DNA from: Anopheles merus | Lineage: Eukaryota > Arthropoda > Insecta > Diptera > Culicidae | NCBI RefSeq assembly: GCF_017562075.2 | Contig: NC_054084.1 | Span: 46,284,697-46,348,696, forward strand | Reading direction: 5' to 3' | Length of the DNA stretch: 64,000 bases | Shown here: positions 1 through 11,633 of the stretch, piece by piece | Layout: the number at the start of each line of letters is the position of its first letter | How positions within the stretch are numbered: position 1 is the stretch's first letter | Program-made: the position numbers and the translations under genes | Notes under the pieces: generated by a model | What the model was told of the DNA's origin: nothing | The model's database searches: none | What the model saw: the letters and a program-made list of their open reading frames with translations, nothing else

Positions 1-354
1 GGAAACCGATCCCTTGTGACCATTTGCGAATAAAAATCGCTATTTAATTCTTTAAATACAAGAACGAAGTTGTGAAGCTCATCCTTTTTATATGAACATT
101 TGTTCTTTACTTCACTTTAATCGCTCTCCAACTGTCGAATTTGTTCTTTATTTACATTATAGTTTGGTACAGTTTTAGTACATAACAGATTATATTCTAT
201 CAAAAATGTACCTTTTAACAATCATATGCCTACACTCACGACGAAACATATTCATACATGTGCGTCTAGGATTGCAGCACTGTGCGTGATCTTAAATCAA
301 AGATTGTAAACAAGAAAATCCCTTACCTTTAGTTAGTACTTGTTCCTCGGCTCC

Positions 355-398
355 GGTTGCAGTGTTGATCACGGTTGCAGTGTTGATCACGGTTGCAG
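355..398. repeat. 18-bp tandem repeat, 2.4 copies
   Basis: The unit GGTTGCAGTGTTGATCAC occurs at 355-372 and 373-390, followed by a partial copy at 391-398. Each full unit contains the palindrome TGATCA. No function is assigned. Confidence 0.85.
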
Positions 399-1395
399 CA
401 GTAATCAAGCACACAACTCCAGCAAAGCTCCGGCTAAGGGTTACATTTTTCATACGCAGTGTAACACGGCTAGTAAACGATTACTATCGCCTCTTCGCAC
501 CTCAGAGTTGAACGACTCGGTTTTAACTCGGCATCGGCTACATTTTACCTTTTTTCAATCCCTTGTGGCCAAACAGTGTCGTGTCGCACCAATATTGTGG
601 CAAATATATATTCAATGAACACGACCGCGCGAAGGAATTCACTGTGCATTGAGCATTCGAACCGTAGGAAAAGATGAATTCAAGGCCGGTCGTTACGGAT
701 GATGAGCTGTGTAAGACGCTACACTACGTACCCGTACTAGCAGATGGGCTAAGACTAAAAAATCGTTTTCGTTTTTCCTTCACATAATTTTGCAGTAGAT
801 ATGTGATTTAACACAATTGAGAGTTATTGTTAAAATGGCTTTGGCAATCTGGAGCTCTCCGAACGTTATGATAGTGGAACTTTATTGGCCTCTTTTATAA
901 TTGGAAGCATATTAATCACGATGATGGAATTGTTTATATCTGCAGAACATTTAATTTTAATCGTATCACAATGTGTACCACCTTTCCAATTTATTTAGAG
1001 CGATATTACAAGCTTTTATATTGAAATAACGTGCTGTTTTGAGTAGCTTAAAACCCTTAAATGCGATGGTTTCTACATTTGCTTCCGACCTAACTAGGTC
1101 GAGAATAAAGTTATTTTCAATCATTCTTATACAAATCGCTCAGACTTCGTTTTGGTAAAAAGAATGTTAATCAAGCAACATATCTTTCGAAGGGCTAAAA
1201 CGGTCCAGCCACATATTGCATATGTTCGTCGTCCAGAAACTGTGCCATTAGCTTAACGATCGTTCGTTCCTCCAAGGAAGATCTGACTCCTCTCCTTTTG
1301 CAAACAACGTCATACCATTAGCCGATTCGTTCCGGTTTGCAGCTCGTACCAAACAGCTCTAAACGACACCAAAGTCAGTCAGCATTTCTATGACC

Positions 1396-1430
1396 ATTAC
1401 TACTACTATTACTACTACCTCTACTACTAC
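1396..1430. repeat. Imperfect ACT trinucleotide microsatellite
   Basis: A run of ACT/TAC triplets with two interruptions (ATT and CCT). It lies in noncoding upstream DNA. Confidence 0.8.
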
Positions 1431-1678
1431 GATTCCGACTCCTCGTGTTACCGTGGGAGAACCGGTCGATTCGTTTGATTGATCAAACGACGGTCATACA
1501 CAATCCAATTGCTCGATCTTCTGCCGTGGTTGTAAGTGAGGTCCGTGTTTGCAGCATGCAGACGGTATAGAACCAGTATGGCGGTGCGGGCACACTGCAC
1601 GCCATCCCAGACAAGTGACGGGAGAAAGAATAACTGTTCTTTTCTCCCGACGTCGTCGAATTCGACCGTCACCGCTTT

Positions 1679-1699
1679 GCTGCTGCTGCTGCTGCTGCT
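1679..1699. repeat. (GCT)7 microsatellite
   Basis: Seven perfect GCT/CTG triplets. The run reads as poly-Leu in one frame and poly-Cys in another, but neither ORF has a convincing start or domain, so I treat it as a simple repeat. Confidence 0.85.
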
Positions 1700-2282
1700 A
1701 CGTAAGAGTGTTACGCTGTGCTACCTGGTTTACCCGAGCCCCGGAGCAGGGCCACAGCAATGTGTTTTATCTAACGTCGGTAAAAACCCCATCCCCGTGT
1801 GGTGTTGCCCTTAATTCTCGAAGATGCACGGGCCACGTCCCACTGGTTTGTGGTGCGGAATTCCCAGCGCGGTGAAATTATGTAGGCCGTTGCACGTTCT
1901 CGACGGGGACGGCTTTGGGACGGGTGGCATGGGTAGCAAAAGCCAAATGTCATAGTGCTGCTGCCACCACTACCAGTCACACCCGACGCCAAAGCCTATT
2001 TACACAAACAATCTCGCCGTACATCGTTAAACCTACGGAGCCTGCGAATGGTGCATCGCGGGTCGGCTTTTCCGTTTCGGAAGTGGCCGACTGCAACGTA
2101 CGGAGCTGGTGGAAGTTTGTATCTCGCATTACGCTGGCGAAAACCGGTCAGCAAACACACTTTTCGAAGAAAGCAGATAAACCGGTTCACTCCACCGCAA
2201 ATCCAAAACGGGAGTGTGGCACTGTGGTAAGGCAAATCGGTACGCCTAGCTTCTGGTCCTATCTATCTTTTCCACGCAAGTG

Positions 2283-2315
2283 CTCTCTCTCTCTCACACA
2301 CACACACAGACACAC
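2283..2315. repeat. (CT)n(CA)n compound microsatellite
   Basis: A CT run passes directly into a CA run with one GA interruption, in noncoding DNA upstream of the candidate first exon. Confidence 0.8.
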
Positions 2316-3201
2316 GCGCCATCTGTAAATGCTTCGGCTTTTCCAAGGCGAGCGAACTGGGTCAGAAAACTATTGGAAAATGAGTGAAAGAGCGGCTATT
2401 CAAACTGAGCCCTAAAAGGTAACGCCACACAAGCTAGCGCGAAACAATGGCTGCTGCAGATAGACGTAATTAATGACTGGGACGGATGTGCGCGATCTTA
2501 AACTGTCATCAATGACCCGGTTGATGACGGTTAACTGATCGGAAGGAAGGTTTTGTAGTGAACGTTTCTGGAAGATCGTACGGCTTTAGCTACTTTAGAC
2601 AAGCTTGAAGCATTGGAGTATGGAAGACATACTTTACAACAACATATTCGTATAAGCCCAGCGAAATCAATTTACTTGGTAGCTTTTCTATTGAGCACAA
2701 CACACACACGTACACATTGTTTGTAATATCTCTTTCCCTGCCAGCCCTAAGGCGCTGATTAAATTGAATCCTTGCCATGGCCAATAGGTGGTTGCAATCG
2801 CTTGCAAAGCTTAATGCTATAATCAGAACATTATCATCGTCAATTTAAAACAGTGACTCGCCCAAGGGCGGCACTGTTTGTGGCTTAATGTTGTAGTATA
2901 GCAGATAACACCGGCAACGACACCTCAGTGAAACTCATTAAATTTGGACGATGAGAGTGCGGCGAACGATCGTCTAGGATCTGCTCAGGAGCGGTTACAA
3001 GTTTGCCGCGGGCCAGCGGCTGTTGACTGTTCTTGCTGAGCTCACTGAGGAAATTCTGGGTGCCAATTTAGCGCGTAATGGAGCCCGGAGTACGCCTCTG
3101 ACAGCAGTGCCACCACCGGTTTTTGGAAGGTCCATGGCTCAGGCGGCACTGATCTCCTCCCGTATTTTTGTTCTCGTAGTTTCTTTCTGCATTCTACGGC
3201 G

Positions 3202-3255
3202 ATGCTGCTGTTGCTGCTGTTATTGTTAATCTGCTTTCTGCCTGCAATCCAATCG
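3202..3255 (+). CDS. dpy: Candidate exon 1: signal peptide (tentative)
   Basis: An ATG with G at -3 opens MLLLLLLLLICFLPAIQS, a textbook signal-peptide shape: a hydrophobic Leu core, then a small-residue cleavage end. A GT follows directly at 3256 in phase 0, which is the phase needed by the first solid exon at 11420 (TNAQLS...). A spliced product would place the predicted cleavage site at the exon junction. Against it: the donor (TCG|GTTACA) is weak, the implied first intron is 8.2 kb, and a second signal-like ORF begins at 7106. A later in-frame donor such as 3361 is also possible. I see no other secretory start joined to exon 2. Confidence 0.35.
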
Positions 3256-6200
3256 GTTACACCTCACCAGCCATGCTTCGAATCATTAGCTAATAACTAT
3301 TTCTTTCGGTTAATGTCCGCTACTAGAATAAACAAAAATGTGAAAAAGGATCGCACGATGGTCCGTGCGCCATCCCTCCGAAAAGTGTTCTGCCAACAAA
3401 GCAGAAATTAAACGGCAAGAAATCAAGACTAACGCTACCAAGATGGCGCAGTCTCTCGGGGGGCGTTGAACCTATGGAGCCTCTATGGAGAGAATATTGA
3501 CCGCATCTGACCGTCTGCCTACTCCGTTTTCGATCCCTTTTCCCGCATGATCAACATTTTTTTGTTGTTGTTGTAATTTTCAATTTCCTACGCGCATCAC
3601 CACCACTACCACCACCACCGCCTTCTTCTCCCGGACAGTTTGGGCGCGCTTCATCAAACGTGATAAAAAAGTGGTTGGCCAGATCACAGCGGCCGAAACC
3701 TTTTTTTTTTTTGCTTCCTACACACTCCGCACCCACCTAACATGCGCCCATGCTATCGAGCAAATGCCAAATGGAAAATTGAATAATTTCAAGTGTTAAT
3801 TGATGTTTGTTAGAGGTGGAGTTGGTGGATTTGGTGCAGGATTTTCGATGCTTCGCATTCGCATTTGGTTGCTGCAGTTGCCCGCAATCAATCGGATGGG
3901 ATAAAAAAGTTGGGTTGGGTTGAGTAGGACAGGAGCGGTGGAAGGGATGGTAGATGTGAAGTCTTTTTTTTCTCTCGCTGTCTCCCTCATCCTTAACGCT
4001 GCTTCAGCAGCCTCAAAAACCCACATTCTATCAATGATATCGGTGCTACAAAACGCTTTTAAGTGATATTTATGTTTGATTTTTCACCGATTCATGCTCA
4101 CGCACACATCTAATGATTGTGGAAGTACCGCTGTACCGCCATACAAGGTGTGTAATTAAGCATCTGCGATAACAACATGGCGCGTGTAAACGAACGAACG
4201 AAATTATGTCGCTGTTGTAGTTTGCTTGCTGAATCGGGGAGGTGTAAAAAGATATTAAAACAGTTGTTATTTTCCAGTGTTCTACATCATCACACCAAAG
4301 GGAGGAGTGTATCCTACAGCAACGAAAACTTTTTTATACATTTCCGTTCCAGTTGACCTTCCAGTGTCTATGGTTTCCAGCCCTCTGAAACACACACGAC
4401 TCACTCGTTACAGCATTGTAATGGCTTCACTTTCCTTTTTGCATAGTTATGATTCACTTTCACTTCACGACGATCGCAAGGGTGGAGTCGTTCGTAACAT
4501 GCAAAAGCGACCCTACAGCATCACATACACACGTTTGCCACGTTCGAGTAAAACCTTGTTTTATATCAATTGGGTTTTAACCGGTTTACAGCACTGAGGC
4601 CAATGGAATTCGTCTAAATGGAACTTGAGCTGCGCTCGATGAGCCTCATGCAACAATCACAGCACGCTGGAGCGGTTAAGAATAATTAACCAAACTGTCC
4701 AGTTGCTAAGTGATTTAATTGAATAATTGGCAGCAGCACAATACAACGACAAGCCTTGGCTGCTATCATTTTCCCTTTCCAGGATGCTGATTACACACGT
4801 CGTTGTGCAGTATGCAACACACAATTCTCCGACCGAGGATTCCGGCGCGATGAAGCAAAGCAGTGTGCGCTCCCTGTTTGCGGATGGTTTTAGCAACAAA
4901 AGCCTCTGCGGATAATGGAAGAATTCCTTTATTTGCCTGCCGCCATAGCTTACGCAAATATTTGCGCGTAATGATGCACATCCAGCATCCTAACCTTGAA
5001 TTTATCTCACCTCCTCCCAGAGCCTTAATACGCAGGCTGATTTATTTTTTGCAGCCACTATTTCGCATGTTGGTTTATTGCAAGATTATTGCACTCTTCT
5101 CCTCGTTTGTGCTACTCGTATCTGTCCGCCACTTCTTTATCAGAGCTGCACAGTGTGCACAAACTTAAATTAAGGTAATGTGGTAACCCAGCAGCTACCT
5201 GAGGAGGGCGCTGAATTCCTTTAAATTGGACGATTTAATGATGAGACTTGCCTCCCGTCGTCTGCTTCTGCGTTTGCTTCATTGGAACATTCTTCTTCAA
5301 TTTGACTCTAATGCTGTTCTAAGCACGATACACGCAAGCCACCACGAGCTATGTGATAAATGAACTACATTAAAATAATGATCATCCTTTTTTTCTTCTT
5401 ATGGCCAAGTTCATAACTTCATAACTTTGAAACCCACCAAAACAGGTCACCTTCTAGACCCAATCAGACTTTAATTTGCACTAAAGTTGCTTTTATGCGC
5501 AATTTTCTTCATCCCTGTGCTTCTTCGTGGATGTGCTTCTTCGTACGTGATACACTAGTCGCACTAGCTAGGCGACCATTTCAAACCTAATTAAATTAAT
5601 GGGCCCTACTCAATGGACATTGTTTTCCTGGGGTCCACTGCCAGCTGATGATGCGTTTATCCCTGTGCACCGTGTCTGCTACTATGAGTTGCTGGCCGAA
5701 CCCTTGTACACGGGGTCTTCTGGTCCAGAGAGGTCTAGGGCGCCATAATAGTAGTCATTTGATGTTAATGTACCAAAGTAAGGTGTTCACACCACAATGT
5801 AATTGCAAGAACATTTGATAACCGTCCTATTGGGCGGATGTCTTTGAACTCGTCCAAACATTTACCCGGGGTTCATGACCAGATCAGCTCACGTTACGTG
5901 CGACTTGCTTGACGCTTGTCGTTCGCTCCATGTTACACCGACAAAATATTTTCGTTCTTTCATTCGCTTTCGTTTTTTTGTGTTTATGTGTGTACGTCGT
6001 TGCGGCTGGATGGAGTTCACCAGCGCTCGGCGTTCGTCTGCCGCTAAAAAGGGGTCTCGGGTCAGAATGGTCGTAAAGATCGACCATGCTTGCGGACATG
6101 AGCACACACATTCGCCGGAGAGAAAATTGTTGCCTCTTCAAAACCTGTTCCCCGTGTAACGATTCCACAAACAATTCGTACGAATTTTGCACTCAAAACG

Positions 6201-9200
6201 GAGAATAAATGGCTTACTCTGAGGCATCATGTTTGGGCTGCTCGTTTATCATCTTAGTTCTTTTTTTTTCGTTTGCCTGCCTGTGTGAGACTTAAGACGA
6301 TGAGAAATGGCCCACTGGTAGGATTTCACATTTTTGCGTTATGAAAAGAACTCGATTGAAGTCACATTTTGAGGAAGAACAGCGCCAAAACAGCTACCAG
6401 GCAATAGAATGTCAATCGGAAAGAAACCCTACAGATGGGAGAAAATTGACCAAAGAATAGGGTCTGCAGAAATTCTTAAAATTGACATTAACTAGAAAAA
6501 TCATTGCGCCACCTTTACCAAAGCTCGAAATGTTTTTTTCTTATTGTTCTTTCCATCCAATAAATTCCAATTGAAGTGCAATAAATGTTTGTAGCGCCAT
6601 AAAAGAACCGAACGTTGCTTCAAACTAATAAGCTTGCTTTCCTCTTTACCAACTATTCTGGGTCCTAATGGTACCGTATGATCATTTTATTACCACCCGG
6701 CTTGATTTAGTGCTCTGCCAGCATAATGCTGTAGAATAGGAATGCCTTTCTATCGAATACCTCTCGTTCGAGTAACGGTTCTGGGACGCATGTACTTTGG
6801 GGAGCGTTCCATTATTTACAGTATCACTTCAACTTCAATGACCCGGAGGAACGATAGCAATAGAAACCGGCTAATTACCATGTCGAAAGCGAATCGTAAT
6901 TAAATGCAATCAATGGCAACACCATTCCGAGCCGAGCTCATCGTGGATGTGCGGACCAAAATCAATCAAGTCGCGTGACAATCAGTTTTACACCGCGGGA
7001 AAGATTGAGGAGAACCGATCAGAGACCGATAGGGTGATAGCATTGGCTTCTACCGTTATAAGAACGCAGCACTTCAGCAAAACTCCCCACTTTTTTGGTC
7101 TAAGAATGCTTCTGATCGCTGTTCTTGCTATGTTGCTACAATGTCCTTGTGTGATCGAAACTGTTTCAACTATAAGAGTTATATTACGTGCCTCAGCTGC
7201 ACACGGTTGCTGATAGATACTACGTTTCACGTGCACATTCCGACAAGGATTAAAACATGTTCTGGCCGGAAAAATGACCAGAACGAGCCGCGGGCCTTTG
7301 CAAACGTAGGTGTACAACGGGAACATCGTAATCCAATTTGCCGCCACCGATACATCTTTGTCCAGGCGTAGCATGCCAGCGGTGAGCAATGCGAATTGAC
7401 TCTGCGTGTAATTTATCGATTAATATATGTCCACGATTCGCAACCAGTGATGCCCACCGTTGCGCCGTCGTTGAAAACGGAAGCTTCCACAACCAGAACG
7501 AAACACGCTCGATAAAACAACAAAGTTGCCGAAGCGACAACGCTACCATTATGACTATTATCTACCACATTCTCATCATCATCACCATAATCATCATCAC
7601 CACCACCATCATCCGAAGCTGGTCTGACGCCTCTCGACCTTTGGGAGGAAAAATTCTCGGATTAATTTCCTCCAACGAAACAGACCTATTATTTATTCAC
7701 AATGAAGGATCGACTGTGGCGCCAATTCGATCGATGAATGATATTCTACAGCTTGTTATGCTTTGTACCTACACCAGTATTTTATGCGACGTAATGAAGC
7801 AATAAATTGCGTTCATATCGTATGCATTACTCGAGATGTCATTTGTCACTCGAAAGGCCATTGCAGAGGGGACTATAAACAGTAATAATAGTTATACTGC
7901 AATATTACACTGTTCGAGATGGATTATCATTTTTCAAGATTATGATACAAGTTTGCAGCAACACTTTCAATTTGTCTGCTTAGAGTGAACGGACCAAGGA
8001 ATCGGAAGCACAACTCGAATACAATGATAATCTTGCGTCAAACGATTCAGATTTGTGCGAAAGATGTACGTTTTAATAATGTGAAGAATGTACTGATGCC
8101 TAGTTGCGTACAGAGCTTGTGGATAATTGGTTACTTTCACGCATGTTTGTTTGCAACTTTTCTTGCAGAGACATTTTATCCAAAAAATAGACCGTCTTGA
8201 CAGTGTTTAACTGTTGTTTGGTTAATGCTTCAACAAGTGTCACTACCTTTTAAAGAAACGAGTCACTTCATGCCAAACCCTATGCCTGATCGTTATGGTT
8301 GAGACGGGTAGAGAAAACCATTTGACACTAGTCAAGTTGTTTGTTTGAAATGCTCCTACACATCTGTAGCGCAAATTAAAACATCGTTTGACGGCAGAAA
8401 TCATCTCCAGGAGCGTGTTAGAACCCGTTATAACGTATTCTTTGCGTCCCATTACCTGTGCCATAATCTGAACAGAACCAAAACATTATGGGAGGTATGT
8501 GAGCTGCCTTGCACCGTTAGTCAAACCTGCTGTTTGCTTACTGATCGTCGTAATTGTGTACTGCGAACATTAAATATTATTAATTAACAATCATCATTCG
8601 AGTATTCGAGAACAGCTTTAATACGTGTTGATGAGCTTAAAACCGTGCATTCGTCGTTCGACAGTATCGCTTGTGTCTTGTTGGCTGGGTGGAGTTCTTC
8701 CTGATGAGCATTGAATTGATTATTTCTCTCGAAATTAATGATTTCCTTTCTTCAGTAATATGAAGATGCAGTGAGAGCCAGCATAAGCAAACATCAAAAC
8801 AAGCAATCAATTAGAAATTTTGAAACGTTTGAATCTCATTCTAAATAAGGCGGTTTCCTTTACATCATTTCTCCGTATCATGCTTCGACACACCGTCCGA
8901 TCAATACTAACATCAGAGACGGTGACTTGCGGGCTCGTGGAAAAAAAATTATTTGCTTATCAATGAACCTACAGAATACAAGGATTTTTTTATAAAGCTT
9001 AATTAATATTGTCCATTATATAAACATGCAATGAAAATCGATCAATTTGATTAGAAAACTTTTTATAATTAAATATGTTTAAAACAATTAACTTATATGA
9101 AAACTTGTACTGGCAAGTGTTTAGTAGAAATTGTAATATTTTCTGTTAAAAAAAGATCATGATCAAGTGGTTGTACACGCAAATTTATAGCCATGAATAG

Positions 9201-11419
9201 CTTTGTACTTGCTTGTACCTAGATTGTTAATGTTACAGTTCATTCAGTTCTCTCTCAGAAGGTCATAAAAGTGTAAAGTGCAAGAGCATTTGCTCGGGGT
9301 GATGTATCTGCATTATCAGCCGGGGTGATGATATACCGATATCTACAGCACTAAACATCATGTTTGTTGGGACGATCATAGTTGCAATGTGTATGATCCT
9401 TTAATCTTTAAAGCTCATTCTAATACGGATACCCACGTTTTCAATTTGCTAAGTGGATTCTATCTATCCATTCTGGTCGAATCAACAAGTATTTTATAAC
9501 GATTGAAGCTCTTTCCATAAAAATTCCTCCAATAAATAGAAGCGTAGGAACAATCAAACGACCATGTTCTTCCATTACAATTTCGCAATCGTGGAGATAA
9601 TTTTAATGCTGGTTTGTAAATAAATACATTCTTTTCTAAAAAGAATGAAAAAAAAATCAGGCATTTGATTTTGATCGGAGACACGATCGTTGAATGTTTA
9701 AAAAAAGTTTGATCTCTTCATGTTTTATTTTTTATGTGTACCAGGCTTCTCGTTTAATCCTAAAACATACTCCCCTGCCCCCAATACTTGCTGCATCATT
9801 TTTAGCAATATCTGGAATAATCATAGGCTGCCAATATTAACACCTCTTGGTGCTGATAGTTGCCGTCCAGCGATGGTGTCGGGCGAGTGTTAAACTTCGC
9901 ATTTAAGAAAATAGTACCCTATCATCACCAACATCGAATTCCAATTATTATCCTTCTACCGTCAAGTCTTTCGTCGCTTCAACGCTGGCCATAATCAAGC
10001 AGCTTGTTCGAAGGCACCGGGAAAACATACAGAAACCGGTAACAACGAATGTGCACGTATGTGTGTATAGGTATTTATTTTGCTAACAAGTTTACCCAGA
10101 AACGTTAGCCTAGAGCATCGGCGAATAGCTGCAATCAGCTTTTAAGCACCGCTTTTTCTAGAGCTGGCGTATTGCTGTTTTTGCGATGAATCGATTATGA
10201 ATTTTATGACTCTTCAAACACAATTATCGATCGATCGCTTCAGTTCAATGGTCAGATCCACTTATTGTACCTCCTAGAGACGTAACTTAATGTGCACCTT
10301 ACTCGTGTGTTCGGTTTGCTCGGTACCTTATACCTAATGTTCTCTCCTGATTGCTTCCTGCTTCACGGCCAATCTACACCACGCCGTTGATGGAATGACG
10401 TACAGATCAATGCACCTTGACATGAAAGGTTACACTAAACAATTGGGACCATTTCGTTAAACTCTACACTCGAGAAGAACCGGATCGGGCGTCCACGGAT
10501 GAGGATCGCATCAAGCCCAGGAACAGTAGCATGCCAAGAGAAGCCTCCAATGATAGGCCTATTTAGATGTCAACTAGAGAAAGCATCATTTGATATACTC
10601 ACAGCAGAAGCTCCCGCAGCTCAGTGGCGAGTAGCCGAGTTTTCCTATTTTGGCAGTAAACCAAAATTATAATCAATACCCCGTGGCGACGAGACCGTAC
10701 CACCTTGAAGAGAGATTGCTGCCTCCAACCTCCAACTGCCCGGTGGGATTGTGTAGTCATTCGCCTCAGTCTTGATGAACGGGCGCGATCTTCCCTTACG
10801 ATGAGGGACCCGATTTTTTACGCGTCATCGTTGTCAGTCCTGTTTCAATGGTTGCGGCATTGGGCTGGGTAATTGTTGGAATGTTCTTTAAGCGATCTTC
10901 GTTCGCCAGTCGCAGCCAGTACATCCGAGCCACCCAACGCGTGACAGTGAAACGCATCGTAACTCAGTCGGACCATCGTTGCCACCAGCACTATTTGATC
11001 ACCCAGACAATTCAGCTGGCTTTTTTGTAATGTGGCCTGTGTGTGCTTGTTCCTGGATGGAGTTGGATTATAATTTGTGGTACAACGGGTGTTCGTTTCT
11101 TAATGGAAACGGCAGCGTAAATTGAAAATTTGTCCGAAGCGCATCTCAATTCCCAGCAGCTGAATTACACTTTTTCATTGAAAACGACACAATCATGCCC
11201 GGTAGACTTGAACTTGTGGTGTTAGGATTGACGAAAATTATGTATACCATCGACAATCAGTGTGGAGGATTTTAAACAGGAATTTACATTACAGACAAAA
11301 AATATCAATTGGAGTATACCTCGGTAATTTGACGATTGTTGTGATTATAATTGATTTATTGTAAGTTTAGTTGAATTATCTAAATCCTAATTAATAATGT
11401 TCTTCCTCTCTGTTTGCAG
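3256..11419. other. Probable first intron, noncoding
   Basis: About 8.2 kb without a recognisable coding exon or RNA gene. ORFs here are short and lack domain motifs. It includes CAC/ACC triplets at 3596-3620, a CAT/CAC run at 7572-7613 and an AT-rich zone around 8.9-9.2 kb. It ends with a good pyrimidine tract and TTTGCAG acceptor at 11419. A large first intron is usual for developmental genes of this size and may hold enhancers, but none could be identified by eye. Confidence 0.55.
7572..7613. repeat. CAT/CAC trinucleotide repeat
   Basis: Tandem CAT and CAC triplets, with one CATAA interruption, in noncoding DNA. The poly-Ile/Thr reading frame crossing it is not supported as coding. Confidence 0.75.
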
Positions 11420-11633
11420 ACAAACGCACAACTCTCAGCGTCGCGTAAGCACGTGGGAATCTTTGGTCTGAAACACGAAGTGTTTTTTCTCAACCTTGAA
11501 GATGGCTACTTCGGTTGCCAGGTCAACGAATCGACAGATTATCTGCAGCTGTACGAGCTGTCCAAACTTTGTGATGGTACATCGGATTGCTACATGGGCT
11601 CCGATGAACTTAGAAATAAGTTAAAGTGTACAA
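11420..11633 (+). CDS. dpy: dumpy exon 2: degenerate LDLa-like module
   Basis: The acceptor TTTGCAG ends at 11419 and the donor AA|GTAAGT begins at 11634. The exon enters in phase 0 and leaves in phase 1. Its last part has the LDL-receptor class A signature CDGTSDCYMGSDE, but only four cysteines are visible in the module instead of the usual six, so it is a shortened LDLa. A VNES sequon (N-glycosylation) lies within it. An LDLa-like start followed by DCDKDGT is characteristic of the dumpy N-terminus. The initiator Met and signal peptide must come from an upstream exon. Confidence 0.88.

Larger units (their letters stand above)
1..3201. other. Upstream noncoding region, no gene recognised
   Basis: Only short ORFs without family motifs occur on either strand, and several owe their length to trinucleotide runs. 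The stretch holds an 18-bp tandem repeat (355-398), an ACT-type run (1396-1430), a CTG run (1679-1699) and a CT/CA dinucleotide run (2283-2315). It probably contains the promoter and 5' UTR of the downstream gene if the candidate exon at 3202 is right. I could not place a transcription start with confidence. Confidence 0.5.

Noticed and set aside
1536..1875. ORFs with poly-Leu or poly-Cys from the GCT run
   Set aside because: Length comes from a microsatellite. There is no domain, and the Leu run is too far from the start to be a signal peptide.
2926..2965. Possible initiator (TCAGTG) and downstream promoter element
   Set aside because: The downstream element matches only partly at +28 to +32, and such matches are common by chance. 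No transcript evidence is available.
7106..7213. Signal-peptide-like ORF start (MLLIAVLAMLLQCPC)
   Set aside because: A possible alternative first exon, but its phase-0 GT sites are poor and it has a Cys-rich, unrelated tail. Kept only as an alternative to 3202.
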